Shown: in pieces, positions 15,671 through 24,520 of the stretch | Numbering within the stretch: the first letter of the stretch is position 1 | How the letters are laid out: every line of letters begins with the position of its first letter | Origin: Microbulbifer mangrovi | GTDB lineage: Bacteria; Pseudomonadota; Gammaproteobacteria; Pseudomonadales; Cellvibrionaceae | NCBI RefSeq assembly: GCF_002009015.1 | Contig: NZ_LZDE01000323.1 | Span: 1 to 43,189, forward strand | Direction of reading: 5' to 3' | DNA length: 43,189 bases | The notes under the pieces: generated by a model | Database searches by the model: none | What the model was told of the DNA's origin: nothing | The model's input: the letters and a program-made list of their open reading frames with translations, nothing else | Program-made: the position numbers and the translations under genes

Positions 15671-16798
15671 TCAGGCAGAGGCCCCGGCCAGTTGCGCGGC
15701 CTTGGCCCGGCGCTTCTCGCGCGCCGCCCTGCGCTTGCCGCGACGCTGGTTCCAGATATAGATACCGGTAATCGACAGCAGCAGCGGTGACAGGCCAATC
15801 ACGCACCAGATGATCTTACTCACGAGCCCGGCAAAGTTGCCGAAGTGCAGACGGCGATAGCTGTCGAGAATCTTGGCTCCCAGTGAAGCATCGCGGATAT
15901 CGTAATTGAGCATATGCTCACCACTCTGGGCGCTGTAGGTGATGTTGCTGGCGTACTGGCTAAGCAGCGGGTTGCCGGTATGTACATCGCCCCAGAAAGT
16001 CAGGTTTCTACCGGGCTCCCAAGGGAAGGAAATATAGGTGGTCTCGAAGTTCTGCAGCTGGTTACCGGTGTCGTCCATCAGCGCCTGCAGGGAGAGATCG
16101 TCGCTGTACAGCCGCTGCTCCATTTTGTAGTGCTCGTGCCCCTCGGCGTGCTCTTCCATTTCGTGGGCGAAGTGGGTGATGTTCCACCAGGCTCCGGTAA
16201 ACCCGAGAATCAGCAGCACCGGTGCACCGATAATACCGGTCATTTTGTGCAGGTCGGAAAAGTACACGATCATGCGCGCGTTCCAGCGCAGGGTGAAAAA
16301 GTTCTTCCAGAATTTGCGGTACAGAATAAAACCGGTGATGCCGAGCAGGCACAGCAGAATGGAAAACACGCTGGTTACCAGCATGCCCCAGTCTCCCATC
16401 AACAGGGTGTAGTGCAGGTCCAGCAGCCAGTCGGTGAGATGATGGGTCAGCCCCATGGGGGCGCGCAGGGGTTCGCCGCTGTACTGGTCGATCAGCGCAT
16501 AGGTCCACTCGTCGGTGCCGCGCTGCATGGTGTAAACCAGGTCCGCGCGCTCCTTGTCCTGGAACAGCGCCCAGCCGACCACTTCATAGTCCGGGAAATT
16601 ACTCTGCAGGGACGCCTCCAGCGAATCCAAGCTCAGACGTTCGCGCCCGCCGGACTCTACCCGCACCTTGTCGGCGAGGAGCAGGGAATCAATTTCGTGC
16701 TTGAACACCAGAATGCTGCCGGTCACGCAGATGACCAGCAGCGGTACAAAGGCGATCAGGGCCATCCAGCTGTGCAGTTTGAACAGGGTCTTATTCAT
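15671..16798 (-). CDS. PepSY-associated transmembrane (PiuB-like) protein, iron-siderophore utilisation
   Basis: I start at the ATG at 16798 (MNKTLFKLHSWMALIAFVP), giving 375 residues; an upstream TTG at 16825 is less likely. The protein has an N-terminal membrane segment (residues ~12-32, ending in a GSILVFKHEI motif), two periplasmic PepSY-like portions, and three more membrane segments near residues 145-170, 195-215 and 345-365. The basic tail is RRGKRRAAREKRR. This layout is that of PepSY-TM/PiuB-type proteins, some of which reduce ferric siderophores in the periplasm. It is encoded 100 bases behind a siderophore receptor with a Fur-like box upstream, so a shared iron-starvation role is likely. 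The hairpin at 16843-16871 may lower its expression relative to the receptor. Confidence 0.85.
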   Translation of the reverse strand: MNKTLFKLHSWMALIAFVPLLVICVTGSILVFKHEIDSLLLADKVRVESGGRERLSLDSLEASLQSNFPDYEVVGWALFQDKERADLVYTMQRGTDEWTYALIDQYSGEPLRAPMGLTHHLTDWLLDLHYTLLMGDWGMLVTSVFSILLCLLGITGFILYRKFWKNFFTLRWNARMIVYFSDLHKMTGIIGAPVLLILGFTGAWWNITHFAHEMEEHAEGHEHYKMEQRLYSDDLSLQALMDDTGNQLQNFETTYISFPWEPGRNLTFWGDVHTGNPLLSQYASNITYSAQSGEHMLNYDIRDASLGAKILDSYRRLHFGNFAGLVSKIIWCVIGLSPLLLSITGIYIWNQRRGKRRAAREKRRAKAAQLAGASA

Positions 16799-16842
16799 GA
16801 TTTTTGGCGGTCTGTAAAAACACAATTTCTAAATACACAAAC

Positions 16843-16871
16843 GGGGCGACGGGATTCAGGCCCGTCGCCCC
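16843..16871 (-). terminator. Strong hairpin between siderophore receptor and PepSY genes (attenuating terminator)
   Basis: A perfect 11-base GC-rich stem GGGGCGACGGG/CCCGTCGCCCC with a 7-base loop lies 28 bases after the receptor stop codon. The minus-strand sequence after it is T-rich but interrupted, so partial termination is more likely than a full stop. Confidence 0.65.
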
Positions 16872-16898
16872 AGAGGATCACGTCACAGCGTTACCGAA

Positions 16899-19016
16899 TC
16901 AGTAGCGCCAGTTGACCGACGCGCTGAAGTTGCGCGGTGCGGCATAAAAGCCCTGATCCCAGTAGAGGCTGCTGATGTATTTCTCGTCGGTGAGGTTTTC
17001 CCCATTGAGGGAGAAGCTCAGCTGCTCGGTCACTTTGTAATTGGCGAACAGTTGCAGGGTGGCGTAGGCATCCTGCTCGATGGTGTGGCCTGCAGCGTGC
17101 ATCCGGGAAATATCGTCCTGCCAATTCAGGCCGCCGCCCACTTTCAGCCGGTCAAGCATCGGCGGGCGGTAGCTGGCGTAAAGGCGCACCGTCTGTGCCG
17201 GGATAAAGTCGCGGTTCAGGCCGTTGCCCGCCTTGTTGTCGATATTCACCTTGGCGTAGCTGAACTCCATGTTCAGGCCGTCGATCAGCTCACCGCTCAC
17301 GGTCAGGTCGAAACCGTCGCTGTCGTAATCACGACCTTCGTAATAGTCGATCATGATCTGATCATTGATCGGATCCGGGGTCTGGCCGGCGAATTCCGCC
17401 ACATTGTTTTGCTGGGTCTGGTAATAGGCCAGGGTTGCAATCACCTTGCCGCCCAGGAACTGCCCCTTCACACCGACTTCGTCATTCACCCCTTCGGTTG
17501 GATCGATAAAGGTCAGGTCTTCGGCGATATCGTCCTGGGCGCGGAACGTCTCGGTGTGGCTCGCGTACAGGGAATAGTTGTCGTCAACCCGGTACACCAC
17601 GCCGGCGTATGGCAGCACCTTGCCGTCCACCTCGGTCAGCTTGCTGGTGCCGTAACCCACGCCCTCGGCTTCCCAGTTCACGACACGCGCGCCGCCCACC
17701 AGACTCAGGTTGTCGGTAACACGGAAGCGGGTCGCGGCAAACACGGCGCTCTGCTCGTATTCGAAGTCACTGCCGGTGAGGCCGTCGGTATACACCGGGC
17801 GCACCGGCGTCTCGCCGTTCCACTCGGTGAAGTCACCGATCCACGGGAAACCATTGGTGTAGTCGTACAGGGAAACTTCGGTGGTGGAGCCTTCCGACCA
17901 GTTGTAGCCAAACAGCAGGTTGTGCTCGCGGCCCAGCAGGTTGTAGGTACCGGAAGCGCGCACGTCGAAGACGTCCCGGTCTTCTTCCAGGGTGTACTTG
18001 CTGGCGTAGCCAATCAGGCCTTCATTGGTTTCGCGATCCGGCAGGCTGTACATGTACAGCAGGTCGCTGTCGCCTTCGATATCTGCGGTGCTGTAGTAGC
18101 CCTTTACTTCCCAGCCGTTGGCAAGCTCGTGCTTCAACTCTGCGAAAACTTCTTTCTCGATATTGTCCCAATAGGCCCATTTGGCAGAGGTATTGGAGGA
18201 CACATCGTAGTTGGTAGCTGTGCCGTCGGAGTACACCAGCGGCAGCGCGCCCCACATGGGGCTGTCGGCGAGACTGCTCTGGTAGCTGGCACCCAGGGTC
18301 AGCAGGGTCGACTCACCCAGATCTTTTTCCAGGGCACCGTAGGCTACGGATTTGTCGGTGGCGTAGTAATCCAGATAGGAATCAGCATCTTCCTTGGTCA
18401 TTACCAGGCGGCCGCGCAGACCGTCGGTCAGGGTGCCGGAGACATCGCTCTCCAGACGCAGGCTACTCCAGGAGCCAGCGATGGCACTGAACGACATCTG
18501 CAGATCGTCGGTGGGACGCTTGCGCACCATATTCACGGTGGCAGACGGGTTACCGGCGCCGCTCATCAGGCCATTGGCACCGCGCACCACCTGGATGCTC
18601 TCGTAGATAGAGGTGTCGCTCTGGCCGTTGCGGTTGCCGTAGGTGGCGGGCAGGCCGACACCGTCAACCTGGAAGTTGGTGACATCAAAACCGCGCGAAG
18701 AATAGTAGGTCCGGTCGGTTTCAACACTCTCAACCTGGATACCGGGGACAGCCAGCAGCGCGTCGTTCAGGTTGTACATGTTGAAGTCATTCAGCTGGGT
18801 GCTGCCGATAGCGGACACGGACTGTGGCGTATCCATGATCGACAGACCCAGACCGGTGGCGGTGTCTGCCCCGTCTATCAGGTAGGACTCCGCCTGTTCC
18901 CCCACGACTTCTACGTTTTCCACTACATTAGATTTGTCGTCGGCGCTGGCGCTGCCCGCCGCGATAAGAGCAGTTGCCAGCAGAGTACGCGCAAACATGT
19001 GCTGTTCTGATTGCAT
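16899..19016 (-). CDS. TonB-dependent siderophore receptor
   Basis: I start at 19016, where GGGGA lies about 8 bases upstream and a signal peptide follows (FARTLLATALIAAGSASA); the longer frame from 19088 has no such support. The 705-residue outer-membrane protein has a plug domain at residues ~45-160 (DTPQSVSAIGSTQLNDFNMY, then IQVVRGANGLMSGAGNPSAT) and a 22-strand barrel. The C-terminus NFSASVNWRY ends with an aromatic residue. The plug motifs are those of the ferric-siderophore class (FpvA/FhuE/FoxA-like), not B12 or sugar receptors. The exact siderophore is not decidable. No signalling extension or sigma/anti-sigma pair is present; a Fur-like box at 19084-19098 gives the likely control. 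Confidence 0.9.
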   Translation of the reverse strand: MQSEQHMFARTLLATALIAAGSASADDKSNVVENVEVVGEQAESYLIDGADTATGLGLSIMDTPQSVSAIGSTQLNDFNMYNLNDALLAVPGIQVESVETDRTYYSSRGFDVTNFQVDGVGLPATYGNRNGQSDTSIYESIQVVRGANGLMSGAGNPSATVNMVRKRPTDDLQMSFSAIAGSWSSLRLESDVSGTLTDGLRGRLVMTKEDADSYLDYYATDKSVAYGALEKDLGESTLLTLGASYQSSLADSPMWGALPLVYSDGTATNYDVSSNTSAKWAYWDNIEKEVFAELKHELANGWEVKGYYSTADIEGDSDLLYMYSLPDRETNEGLIGYASKYTLEEDRDVFDVRASGTYNLLGREHNLLFGYNWSEGSTTEVSLYDYTNGFPWIGDFTEWNGETPVRPVYTDGLTGSDFEYEQSAVFAATRFRVTDNLSLVGGARVVNWEAEGVGYGTSKLTEVDGKVLPYAGVVYRVDDNYSLYASHTETFRAQDDIAEDLTFIDPTEGVNDEVGVKGQFLGGKVIATLAYYQTQQNNVAEFAGQTPDPINDQIMIDYYEGRDYDSDGFDLTVSGELIDGLNMEFSYAKVNIDNKAGNGLNRDFIPAQTVRLYASYRPPMLDRLKVGGGLNWQDDISRMHAAGHTIEQDAYATLQLFANYKVTEQLSFSLNGENLTDEKYISSLYWDQGFYAAPRNFSASVNWRY

Positions 19017-19083
19017 CTTTGTATATCCCCAGAAGATGACCCCATGAATTTGGAACGGGATTCTAAAGAAGCACCCTGGTAAA

Positions 19084-19098
19084 TGCAACTTATTATCA
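19084..19098 (-). promoter_or_regulatory. Fur-box-like sequence upstream of the siderophore receptor
   Basis: The 7-1-7 pattern TGCAACT-T-ATTATCA matches TGATAAT-N-ATTATCA at 11 of 14 arm positions, with the right arm perfect. It lies 68 bases upstream of the receptor start, inside the expected promoter region. Fur binding is inferred from sequence and context. Confidence 0.6.
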
Positions 19099-19214
19099 TT
19101 TAGCTTTAGTTAAGCATGTGGGGAGTCTGCCGCCAGCCCGGCTGACATCGAAATCAACAGCTAGACTTTTATCTGTAACGATTAAATTTTCACCAACCTA
19201 CTGGAGATACATCA

Positions 19215-19466
19215 ATGGCAATACCCTCTCACGCACTGGAAGCCGATTTCCCCAAATTCGCCCAGACCATTCGGCACTTGCGCGAGGACGACCTCGAGTT
19301 CCGTTCCAGCAGCGACAGTTACCACAAGCTGGATAAGGAAATACGTGGGCTCGAAGAACGAGGGATAGCCACCGATGACAATCACTTCAATCAGTTAAAG
19401 ATACGCCGGGCACACATGAAGGACCGGCTGTACCAACAGATCGTTCGCGAAAACGGCTCGGCCTGA
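19215..19466 (+). CDS. YdcH/DUF465 family small protein
   Basis: This 83-residue, mostly helical and highly charged cytoplasmic protein matches the YdcH (DUF465) pattern: FPKFAQTIRHLREDD, a central DSYHKLDKEIRGLEERG and the end LKIRRAHMKDRLYQQI. The family is widespread in Proteobacteria and of unknown biochemical role; the coiled-coil-like heptads suggest it binds partners. A GGAG ribosome site precedes the ATG. It is divergent from the siderophore receptor and separated by 146 bases from the next gene, so it is probably its own unit. Confidence 0.8.
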   Translation: MAIPSHALEADFPKFAQTIRHLREDDLEFRSSSDSYHKLDKEIRGLEERGIATDDNHFNQLKIRRAHMKDRLYQQIVRENGSA

Positions 19467-19612
19467 TACCAGATCAAGAGCCGGCTGAGGCTGCATCAAG
19501 ATACGTCGATCAACCACAGGTAACAGCCCCCGGGCGCAAGCCTCCACCGGGCACATATTTCATAAATCTGCCACGGGAAACGACTAAGCTGCCCCCTATT
19601 TGAGGCGGCAAA

Positions 19613-21160
19613 GTGACTCCCGAGCGCAAGAGCCTGAACTGGATTCTGCTGCATAGTGCTGCGATGCTGGCGGTGCTGTGCAGCCTGTTTACAGGATTGC
19701 GTATCGCCACCCTGCAGCGTCCGCTGGTCGCCGAGTTCGAGGAGCTGCTGCCACAGGGCGCGCTACACCCGCTGCATTTTTTCAGCGCACTTACCATTTC
19801 CCTCTGTGCCCTGTTGTATCTGATTTTTCGCGTCAGGAATGCCAGCTTGAAGAAGCGTCCACTCTGGTGTGGATGGCACAGGGCTATTATCCGCGCCGGT
19901 TACCCGCTGCTGGCAGGATCAATTGCCAGTGGCTGGCTTTTGTTTTTTATCGCTGGCGCCAGCGCGCGCGACATCCATTTTTTCTGCGCCCTCGGCATGG
20001 GGCTGTACCTGCTGGTGCACGGAGGCTTCTACCTGATTCGCTGGGGGCGCTCTGCACTTTTCCACATTGTGCTTCCCGCGCGGTTGCACCTGGGTATCAC
20101 CGCACTTGCCGCAGTCCCTCTGCTAGCAATCACATGGCAACTGACCAGCCGACAGAGCCATTACCCGCTCGAGGTAGCAAATATTCCCCTGAGCGATCAC
20201 GTCCATATCGACGGCAATGCCGATGAGCCCCAGTGGCAAGCCGCCCGTGCCATTACCGTGTATACCGATGGCGGCGCCAACTTCGATCACGGTGCTACCG
20301 ACGTGACCCTGCGCGCGCTGAGCAACGGCACGGAATTTTTCCTGCTGGCCCGCTGGCGGGACCGGGATAAAAGCCTGGCGCACCTGCCCCTGTTGAAAAC
20401 CGACAACGGCTGGCAGGTGCAGCAGGAGGGATTCCACGAGTTCAATGAAGTGCGCCATTACGAAGACAAGTTCGCGGTATTGCTCTCTCCCAGCTGCGCG
20501 TTTGGCGCCGCCGGCACTGCACATCTGGGCCGCAAGCCACTCTCCGAAAAACCTGCCAACTGGCACGGCAAGGGCTACCACTACAGCACGGACGGCCAGC
20601 TGCACGACCTGTGGCACTGGAAGGCTGTGCGCACCAACGATATGTATCTCGCCGACGATAACTTTATCGGCCGGGCGGACCGACCCCGCGCCGGCGAGCG
20701 CCGTTATACCGCGGGCTACCAGCAGGATGGCAAGGAGTCCGGCGCTTATGTCATGAACTGGCAGTGGTATCGCCGCGACGGTATTACACCCAAACGATTG
20801 CCGCAGAGCCTGGAACAACTGGCTGCTCTGCCCGGCACCGGACAAGGCCCATGGGTTATTCCCTGGTTCGATTATCGCCCGTATACGGACACCGCCGACG
20901 CCGACATTCCAGTAGGCAGCGTGCTGCCCTCGGTGATGTACAACTCCAACCGGTTCGAAGGCGATCGCGCCGATGTCCGCGCGCGTGCGCGCTGGCATCA
21001 AGGGTACTGGACACTGGAAATGGCACGCAGCCTGGTAACGGGTTCGTCGCTGGATGTCCCCATTGGCGATGGTATCTGCCTGTGGGTTTCCGCATTCGAC
21101 CGCGCGCAGATTGCCCACACCCGGCACACCCGTGCAATTCGCCTGGCGTTCCCCCAATGA
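19613..21160 (+). CDS. Membrane cytochrome b fused to ethylbenzene-dehydrogenase-type haem-binding domain
   Basis: A GTG start at 19613 gives 515 residues. The N-terminal third has about five membrane segments (residues ~11-33, 53-73, 94-116, 121-142, 158-176) with histidines placed as in cytochrome b561-type proteins (His14, His52, His55, His122, His136). The rest (residues ~193-515) is exported and resembles the haem-binding domain of the ethylbenzene dehydrogenase gamma subunit and DMSO-reductase-family cytochromes: DGNADEPQWQAARAI, the CAFGAAGTAHLG loop, DLWHWKAVRTNDMYLADD and WTLEMARSL. The design suggests electrons pass between the quinone pool and the periplasm. No catalytic molybdoenzyme subunit is nearby. 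The stop overlaps the next start (ATGA), so the DUF1566 protein is probably co-made. Confidence 0.8.
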   Translation: MTPERKSLNWILLHSAAMLAVLCSLFTGLRIATLQRPLVAEFEELLPQGALHPLHFFSALTISLCALLYLIFRVRNASLKKRPLWCGWHRAIIRAGYPLLAGSIASGWLLFFIAGASARDIHFFCALGMGLYLLVHGGFYLIRWGRSALFHIVLPARLHLGITALAAVPLLAITWQLTSRQSHYPLEVANIPLSDHVHIDGNADEPQWQAARAITVYTDGGANFDHGATDVTLRALSNGTEFFLLARWRDRDKSLAHLPLLKTDNGWQVQQEGFHEFNEVRHYEDKFAVLLSPSCAFGAAGTAHLGRKPLSEKPANWHGKGYHYSTDGQLHDLWHWKAVRTNDMYLADDNFIGRADRPRAGERRYTAGYQQDGKESGAYVMNWQWYRRDGITPKRLPQSLEQLAALPGTGQGPWVIPWFDYRPYTDTADADIPVGSVLPSVMYNSNRFEGDRADVRARARWHQGYWTLEMARSLVTGSSLDVPIGDGICLWVSAFDRAQIAHTRHTRAIRLAFPQ

Positions 21161-21846
21161 ACCGCTGGTATCGCACCTTCGTCGTTACCGGCCTGCCCCT
21201 GGCCTTGGGTGTGGCGGCATTCCTTACGCAACCCGCCGCCCCGGGGCCACAGCCATATCATCTGGTGAAAATAGATAACCGCGGCGCAGCGCTCGCTCCC
21301 TGGTCCGGTCCGTGGTCCTGTGTGTGTGACAGAAATACCGGCCTGTTGTGGGAAGTCAAAACTGACGATGAAAGTATTCACGACGGGCTCTGGACCTACT
21401 CCTGGTACCGGGAAGCAGAAACCGGATTTACAACCGTTGCCACCACATCTCATGCCGTGCCGATACCGGCGACAGGTTCAGAAAACCTCGGCGACTGCTA
21501 TTTCGAGCCGGACCGCTGCGATACCGCAGACCTGCTTCGCCGCACCCGCGCACAGCAACTGTGCGGTGAACATCATTGGCGACTGCCAACGGCAAAAGAA
21601 CTACACACGCTGGTCTATACCGATAGTAAAGCGGGTCAACCCTCGATCAATACCGCGTTTTTTCCAAAAACCAAGCGCGGAGATTACTGGACCGCAGACT
21701 TCGGAAAACCGTTACTGGGTGTTTACCAGCACCTTGGAAACGGCGCTGAGGCGATCAGTTTCGTGGGAGGGCAACAGGTCACAATTCCGCACCGCAATGC
21801 GGCATTTGTGCGCCTGGTGGCGAAAAATTCAAAAAGCTGTCACTAA
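21157..21846 (+). CDS. DUF1566 (Lcl-like) domain protein, membrane-anchored or exported
   Basis: I place the start at 21157, where the ATG overlaps the previous stop by four bases; the frame is open further upstream only as a shadow of the previous gene. The 229-residue product has an N-terminal hydrophobic signal or anchor (FVVTGLPLALGVAAFLT). The rest fits DUF1566: DRNTGLLWEVKTDD near the start, then the signature CGEHHWRLPTAKELHTLV and a closing AAFVRLVAK. DUF1566 modules occur in exported and surface proteins, often as binding modules, with no fixed reaction. Several cysteines (CVCD, GDCYFEPDRC) may form disulfides. Its coupling to the haem protein suggests a shared complex or process, not yet identifiable. 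Confidence 0.8.
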   Translation: MNRWYRTFVVTGLPLALGVAAFLTQPAAPGPQPYHLVKIDNRGAALAPWSGPWSCVCDRNTGLLWEVKTDDESIHDGLWTYSWYREAETGFTTVATTSHAVPIPATGSENLGDCYFEPDRCDTADLLRRTRAQQLCGEHHWRLPTAKELHTLVYTDSKAGQPSINTAFFPKTKRGDYWTADFGKPLLGVYQHLGNGAEAISFVGGQQVTIPHRNAAFVRLVAKNSKSCH

Positions 21847-21926
21847 CCGCTCCCACACTCTCCCGCGCAGTACATTTTTTCAAATCAATTCGCCCCACAA
21901 TAATCCTTCAACAGGACAGTTTTCCC

Positions 21927-24431
21927 ATGAACAATTTTCTGGGTAGTAATCTATGGGCCAGGATCGCGCGCAGCACCGCCTATGCTGCGATGCTCGCAGG
22001 GCTATCTGTCGCAGACGCCAATGCGGCCACAAAACATCACCGGCTCGTATGGGATAGTGACGGTCGCAACAGTGCAGTGATCGGCTTTTCTCCCGACGGC
22101 AGCAGTAACAATCCGTACGTAAGCTTTGGCTACACCACCGATGAAAGCGGCTGGTCCACTGCCGGTGTTGATACCACCCGCACCTTCGACGGCAGTGTGG
22201 TCAGCCATTTCGTACGCCTGGAAAACCTCAGCGCGGATGCGGAAATTTTTTATCGTGTGTGTGATCAGGATGGCTGTGGCGATCGTTTCTGGTTTCGCAC
22301 CGCGCCACAAAACAACGACCCGTTTGTGGTCGTTGCCGGCGGCGATACCCGCACCGGCCACACCACCCGTCGTCAGGGCAACCAGTTGCTGGCAAAAATT
22401 CGTCCGCTGGCAGTGATGCACGGCGGGGACTTCACCGATGCCAACAGCGCTTCGCAGATGCTCGCGTTCCTCGACGACTGGGAGCTGACCTACTCAAGTG
22501 ACCAGATCGATGGCTACAGCTACCAGCGGATTTATCCCCTGATCCCCACCCACGGCAATCACGAAGACAACAACTATTTCACCCTGTGCCAAGTGTTCGG
22601 TGTAGATTTCGATGGCGACAGTAACTGCAATCCGGATGACACTTACGGTGCTGTGCAGGTATCCCCGCTGTTGCGGATTTACACCCTCAACAGCCAGTTC
22701 AAAAACAGTGGCTGGTCCTCCTATGCTAGTGCTATGAACAGCTGGCTGCAGAGCGACCTGGCAGCCTATGGCAACAGCGCCGAATGGCGTTTTGCCCAGT
22801 ATCACAAGCCCATGTTTCCGCACTACTCCGGCAAGTCGGAAAACACCATTCTGCACAGCTGGTGGGCACAGGATTTTTACGATTACGCAATCAACCTGGT
22901 GGTCGAGTCGGACACCCACATGACCAAGCTCACCGAAGCGCTCGTCCCCGACGGCAGCGGCTTTGCCGCAACCAGTAATGGCGGCACAGTCTACGTGGGA
23001 GAAGGCAGCTGGGGGGCGCCGGCGCGCTCTGCCAACGACCCCAAATCCTGGACCATCGATCTCGCTAGTATCCAGCAGTTCAAGGTAATCCAGGTTAGCA
23101 GTGATGACGTGATTGTGCGCACCGCGCAGTTCAATACCTCTGCCAGCAACTTGAGTCGCGCCGAACGCGCAGCCGATCCACTGGTGCTGCCGGCCAACGT
23201 CAACTGGTGGAGTGCCAACCAGGTCGGTGAGGCCATGAACCTGACGCGCAACAGCAGTAACCGCAGCGTGATCGGCGGCGGCAGTTCCGGTAGCAGTTCC
23301 AGCAGCTCTTCTTCCGGGAGTTCTTCTGGTAGTTCCTCCGGTAGTGGCTCGGGCGGACAAACTACTGCGCTGGCCACCAGTGACGATGTTTTCGTCACCG
23401 CCAACTACACGTCGACCAATTACGACGGCAGTAACGAGGGCCTATTAGCTGACGGCAGTGACTCTACCTATGGCCAGATGATGACGCTGGTCAAATTCGA
23501 TCTCGATGATATCGCCAGCTGTAGCAACTTCAGCAATGCCACACTGGAATTGAATGTCACCAACTACTCCAACAGCAGCTTCGGTGTTTATCTGGCGGCC
23601 AGTGACTGGCAGGAAGAGTCTGCGACCTGGGGCAATATCGGCGGCAGCGGCATGCTTGGCAGCCAGGTAGCCAGCTTCACCCCATCGTCCACCGGACTGC
23701 GTCAGGTCACCCTCGCCGGCAACGTGATCGAGACCTGGCTGGGCGGCGGTAATTACGGACTGGTGATTGCCTCCCTCGGGGGTAGCGACGGTGTCGATAT
23801 GACCTCCAAGGAAACCGGCACCGCGCCGGTGCTGACCGTCGACGCCGATTGTGGCGGCAGCTCGTCGAGCAGTTCCTCGGGCAGCTCCTCTAGCTCGGGC
23901 AGTTCTTCCGGTTCCGGTACCAGTCAGCAGTTTGTGCAGGCTGCATCGGATGACGTTTTTATCGGCTCTTCGCAGGGCGCGAATAACTTTGATGGCAGCA
24001 GTGATGGGCTGCTGGCGGATGGCAGTGATCGCCAGTATGGGGAGCTATACACCCTGATCAAATTTGACCTGACAGGCACAGAAAGCTGCTCCAGCTTTAC
24101 CCAGGCACAGCTTGAGCTGAACGTCACCGATCGCTCTGGAAATACCTACGGTGTTTACCGGGCAACAAGCGACTGGCAGGAAGGCAGTGCTACCTGGAAC
24201 AGTGTCGGTGGCAGTGTCATTCTCGGCAGCCAGCTGGCGAGCTTTGTGCCCTCCTCCACCGGCACCCAGCAGATAGACCTGCTGTCCTCCGGTATCGTGG
24301 AGACCTGGCTCGGTAACAATACCGGGCTGGTAATCGCCTCCCAGTCTGGCAGTAACGGAGTCGACATGACCTCCAAGGAAACCGGGCAGGGTCCGCTGTT
24401 GCGGCTGCAGGGACTGTGTCCTAGCAACTGA
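21927..24431 (+). CDS. Secreted metallophosphoesterase with poly-serine linkers and two DNRLRE (CBM96-like) modules
   Basis: This 834-residue protein has a signal peptide ending ADANA. Residues ~38-125 resemble the fibronectin-like N-domain of purple-acid-type phosphatases. The catalytic domain (~130-430) carries metal-site motifs VVAGGDTRTG, VMHGGDFTD, THGNHEDN, AQYHKPMFP and ESDTHM, so phosphomonoester or phosphodiester hydrolysis is likely; the usual GHxH has become SDTH. After a serine-rich linker (~450-475) comes a DNRLRE/CBM96-like module (~480-640), a second serine linker and a second similar module (~660-834). Such modules bind polysaccharide or the cell surface. Poly-serine linkers are typical of Cellvibrionales polysaccharide enzymes. 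The protein is probably extracellular, perhaps releasing phosphate from surface polymers; the substrate is unknown. Confidence 0.8.
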   Translation: MNNFLGSNLWARIARSTAYAAMLAGLSVADANAATKHHRLVWDSDGRNSAVIGFSPDGSSNNPYVSFGYTTDESGWSTAGVDTTRTFDGSVVSHFVRLENLSADAEIFYRVCDQDGCGDRFWFRTAPQNNDPFVVVAGGDTRTGHTTRRQGNQLLAKIRPLAVMHGGDFTDANSASQMLAFLDDWELTYSSDQIDGYSYQRIYPLIPTHGNHEDNNYFTLCQVFGVDFDGDSNCNPDDTYGAVQVSPLLRIYTLNSQFKNSGWSSYASAMNSWLQSDLAAYGNSAEWRFAQYHKPMFPHYSGKSENTILHSWWAQDFYDYAINLVVESDTHMTKLTEALVPDGSGFAATSNGGTVYVGEGSWGAPARSANDPKSWTIDLASIQQFKVIQVSSDDVIVRTAQFNTSASNLSRAERAADPLVLPANVNWWSANQVGEAMNLTRNSSNRSVIGGGSSGSSSSSSSSGSSSGSSSGSGSGGQTTALATSDDVFVTANYTSTNYDGSNEGLLADGSDSTYGQMMTLVKFDLDDIASCSNFSNATLELNVTNYSNSSFGVYLAASDWQEESATWGNIGGSGMLGSQVASFTPSSTGLRQVTLAGNVIETWLGGGNYGLVIASLGGSDGVDMTSKETGTAPVLTVDADCGGSSSSSSSGSSSSSGSSSGSGTSQQFVQAASDDVFIGSSQGANNFDGSSDGLLADGSDRQYGELYTLIKFDLTGTESCSSFTQAQLELNVTDRSGNTYGVYRATSDWQEGSATWNSVGGSVILGSQLASFVPSSTGTQQIDLLSSGIVETWLGNNTGLVIASQSGSNGVDMTSKETGQGPLLRLQGLCPSN
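23370..24425 (+). repeat. Tandem duplication of the DNRLRE module
   Basis: Two stretches of about 150 codons (roughly 23370-23850 and 23935-24425) encode closely similar modules. Both contain GLLADGSD, an SDWQE-SATW segment, LGSQ-ASF-PSSTG and DMTSKETG, separated by a serine/glycine linker. An internal gene duplication is the simplest reading. Confidence 0.75.
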
Positions 24432-24463
24432 TTGAGCGAGCCGTTTCACAAAACGCGGCACAC

Positions 24464-24495
24464 AAAAAAAGGGCTTTGCCTTGCAAAGCCCTTTT
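24464..24495. terminator. Bidirectional terminator between the phosphoesterase and S9 peptidase genes
   Basis: A 9-base stem GGGCTTTGC/GCAAAGCCC with a 3-base loop is flanked by an A-run and a T-run, so it terminates both convergent genes. Confidence 0.9.
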
Positions 24496-24520
24496 GGGTT
24501 TTCTGGTCTGGATACGGTTT

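Noticed and set aside
17052..19010. 652-codon plus-strand open frame
   Set aside because: It is antisense to the siderophore receptor, whose signal peptide, plug motifs and aromatic C-terminus are clear. Long antisense frames are expected in GC-rich coding DNA with few stop codons.
20123..21157. 344-codon minus-strand open frame
   Set aside because: It is antisense to the cytochrome b/EB_dh gene and has no motif or ribosome site.
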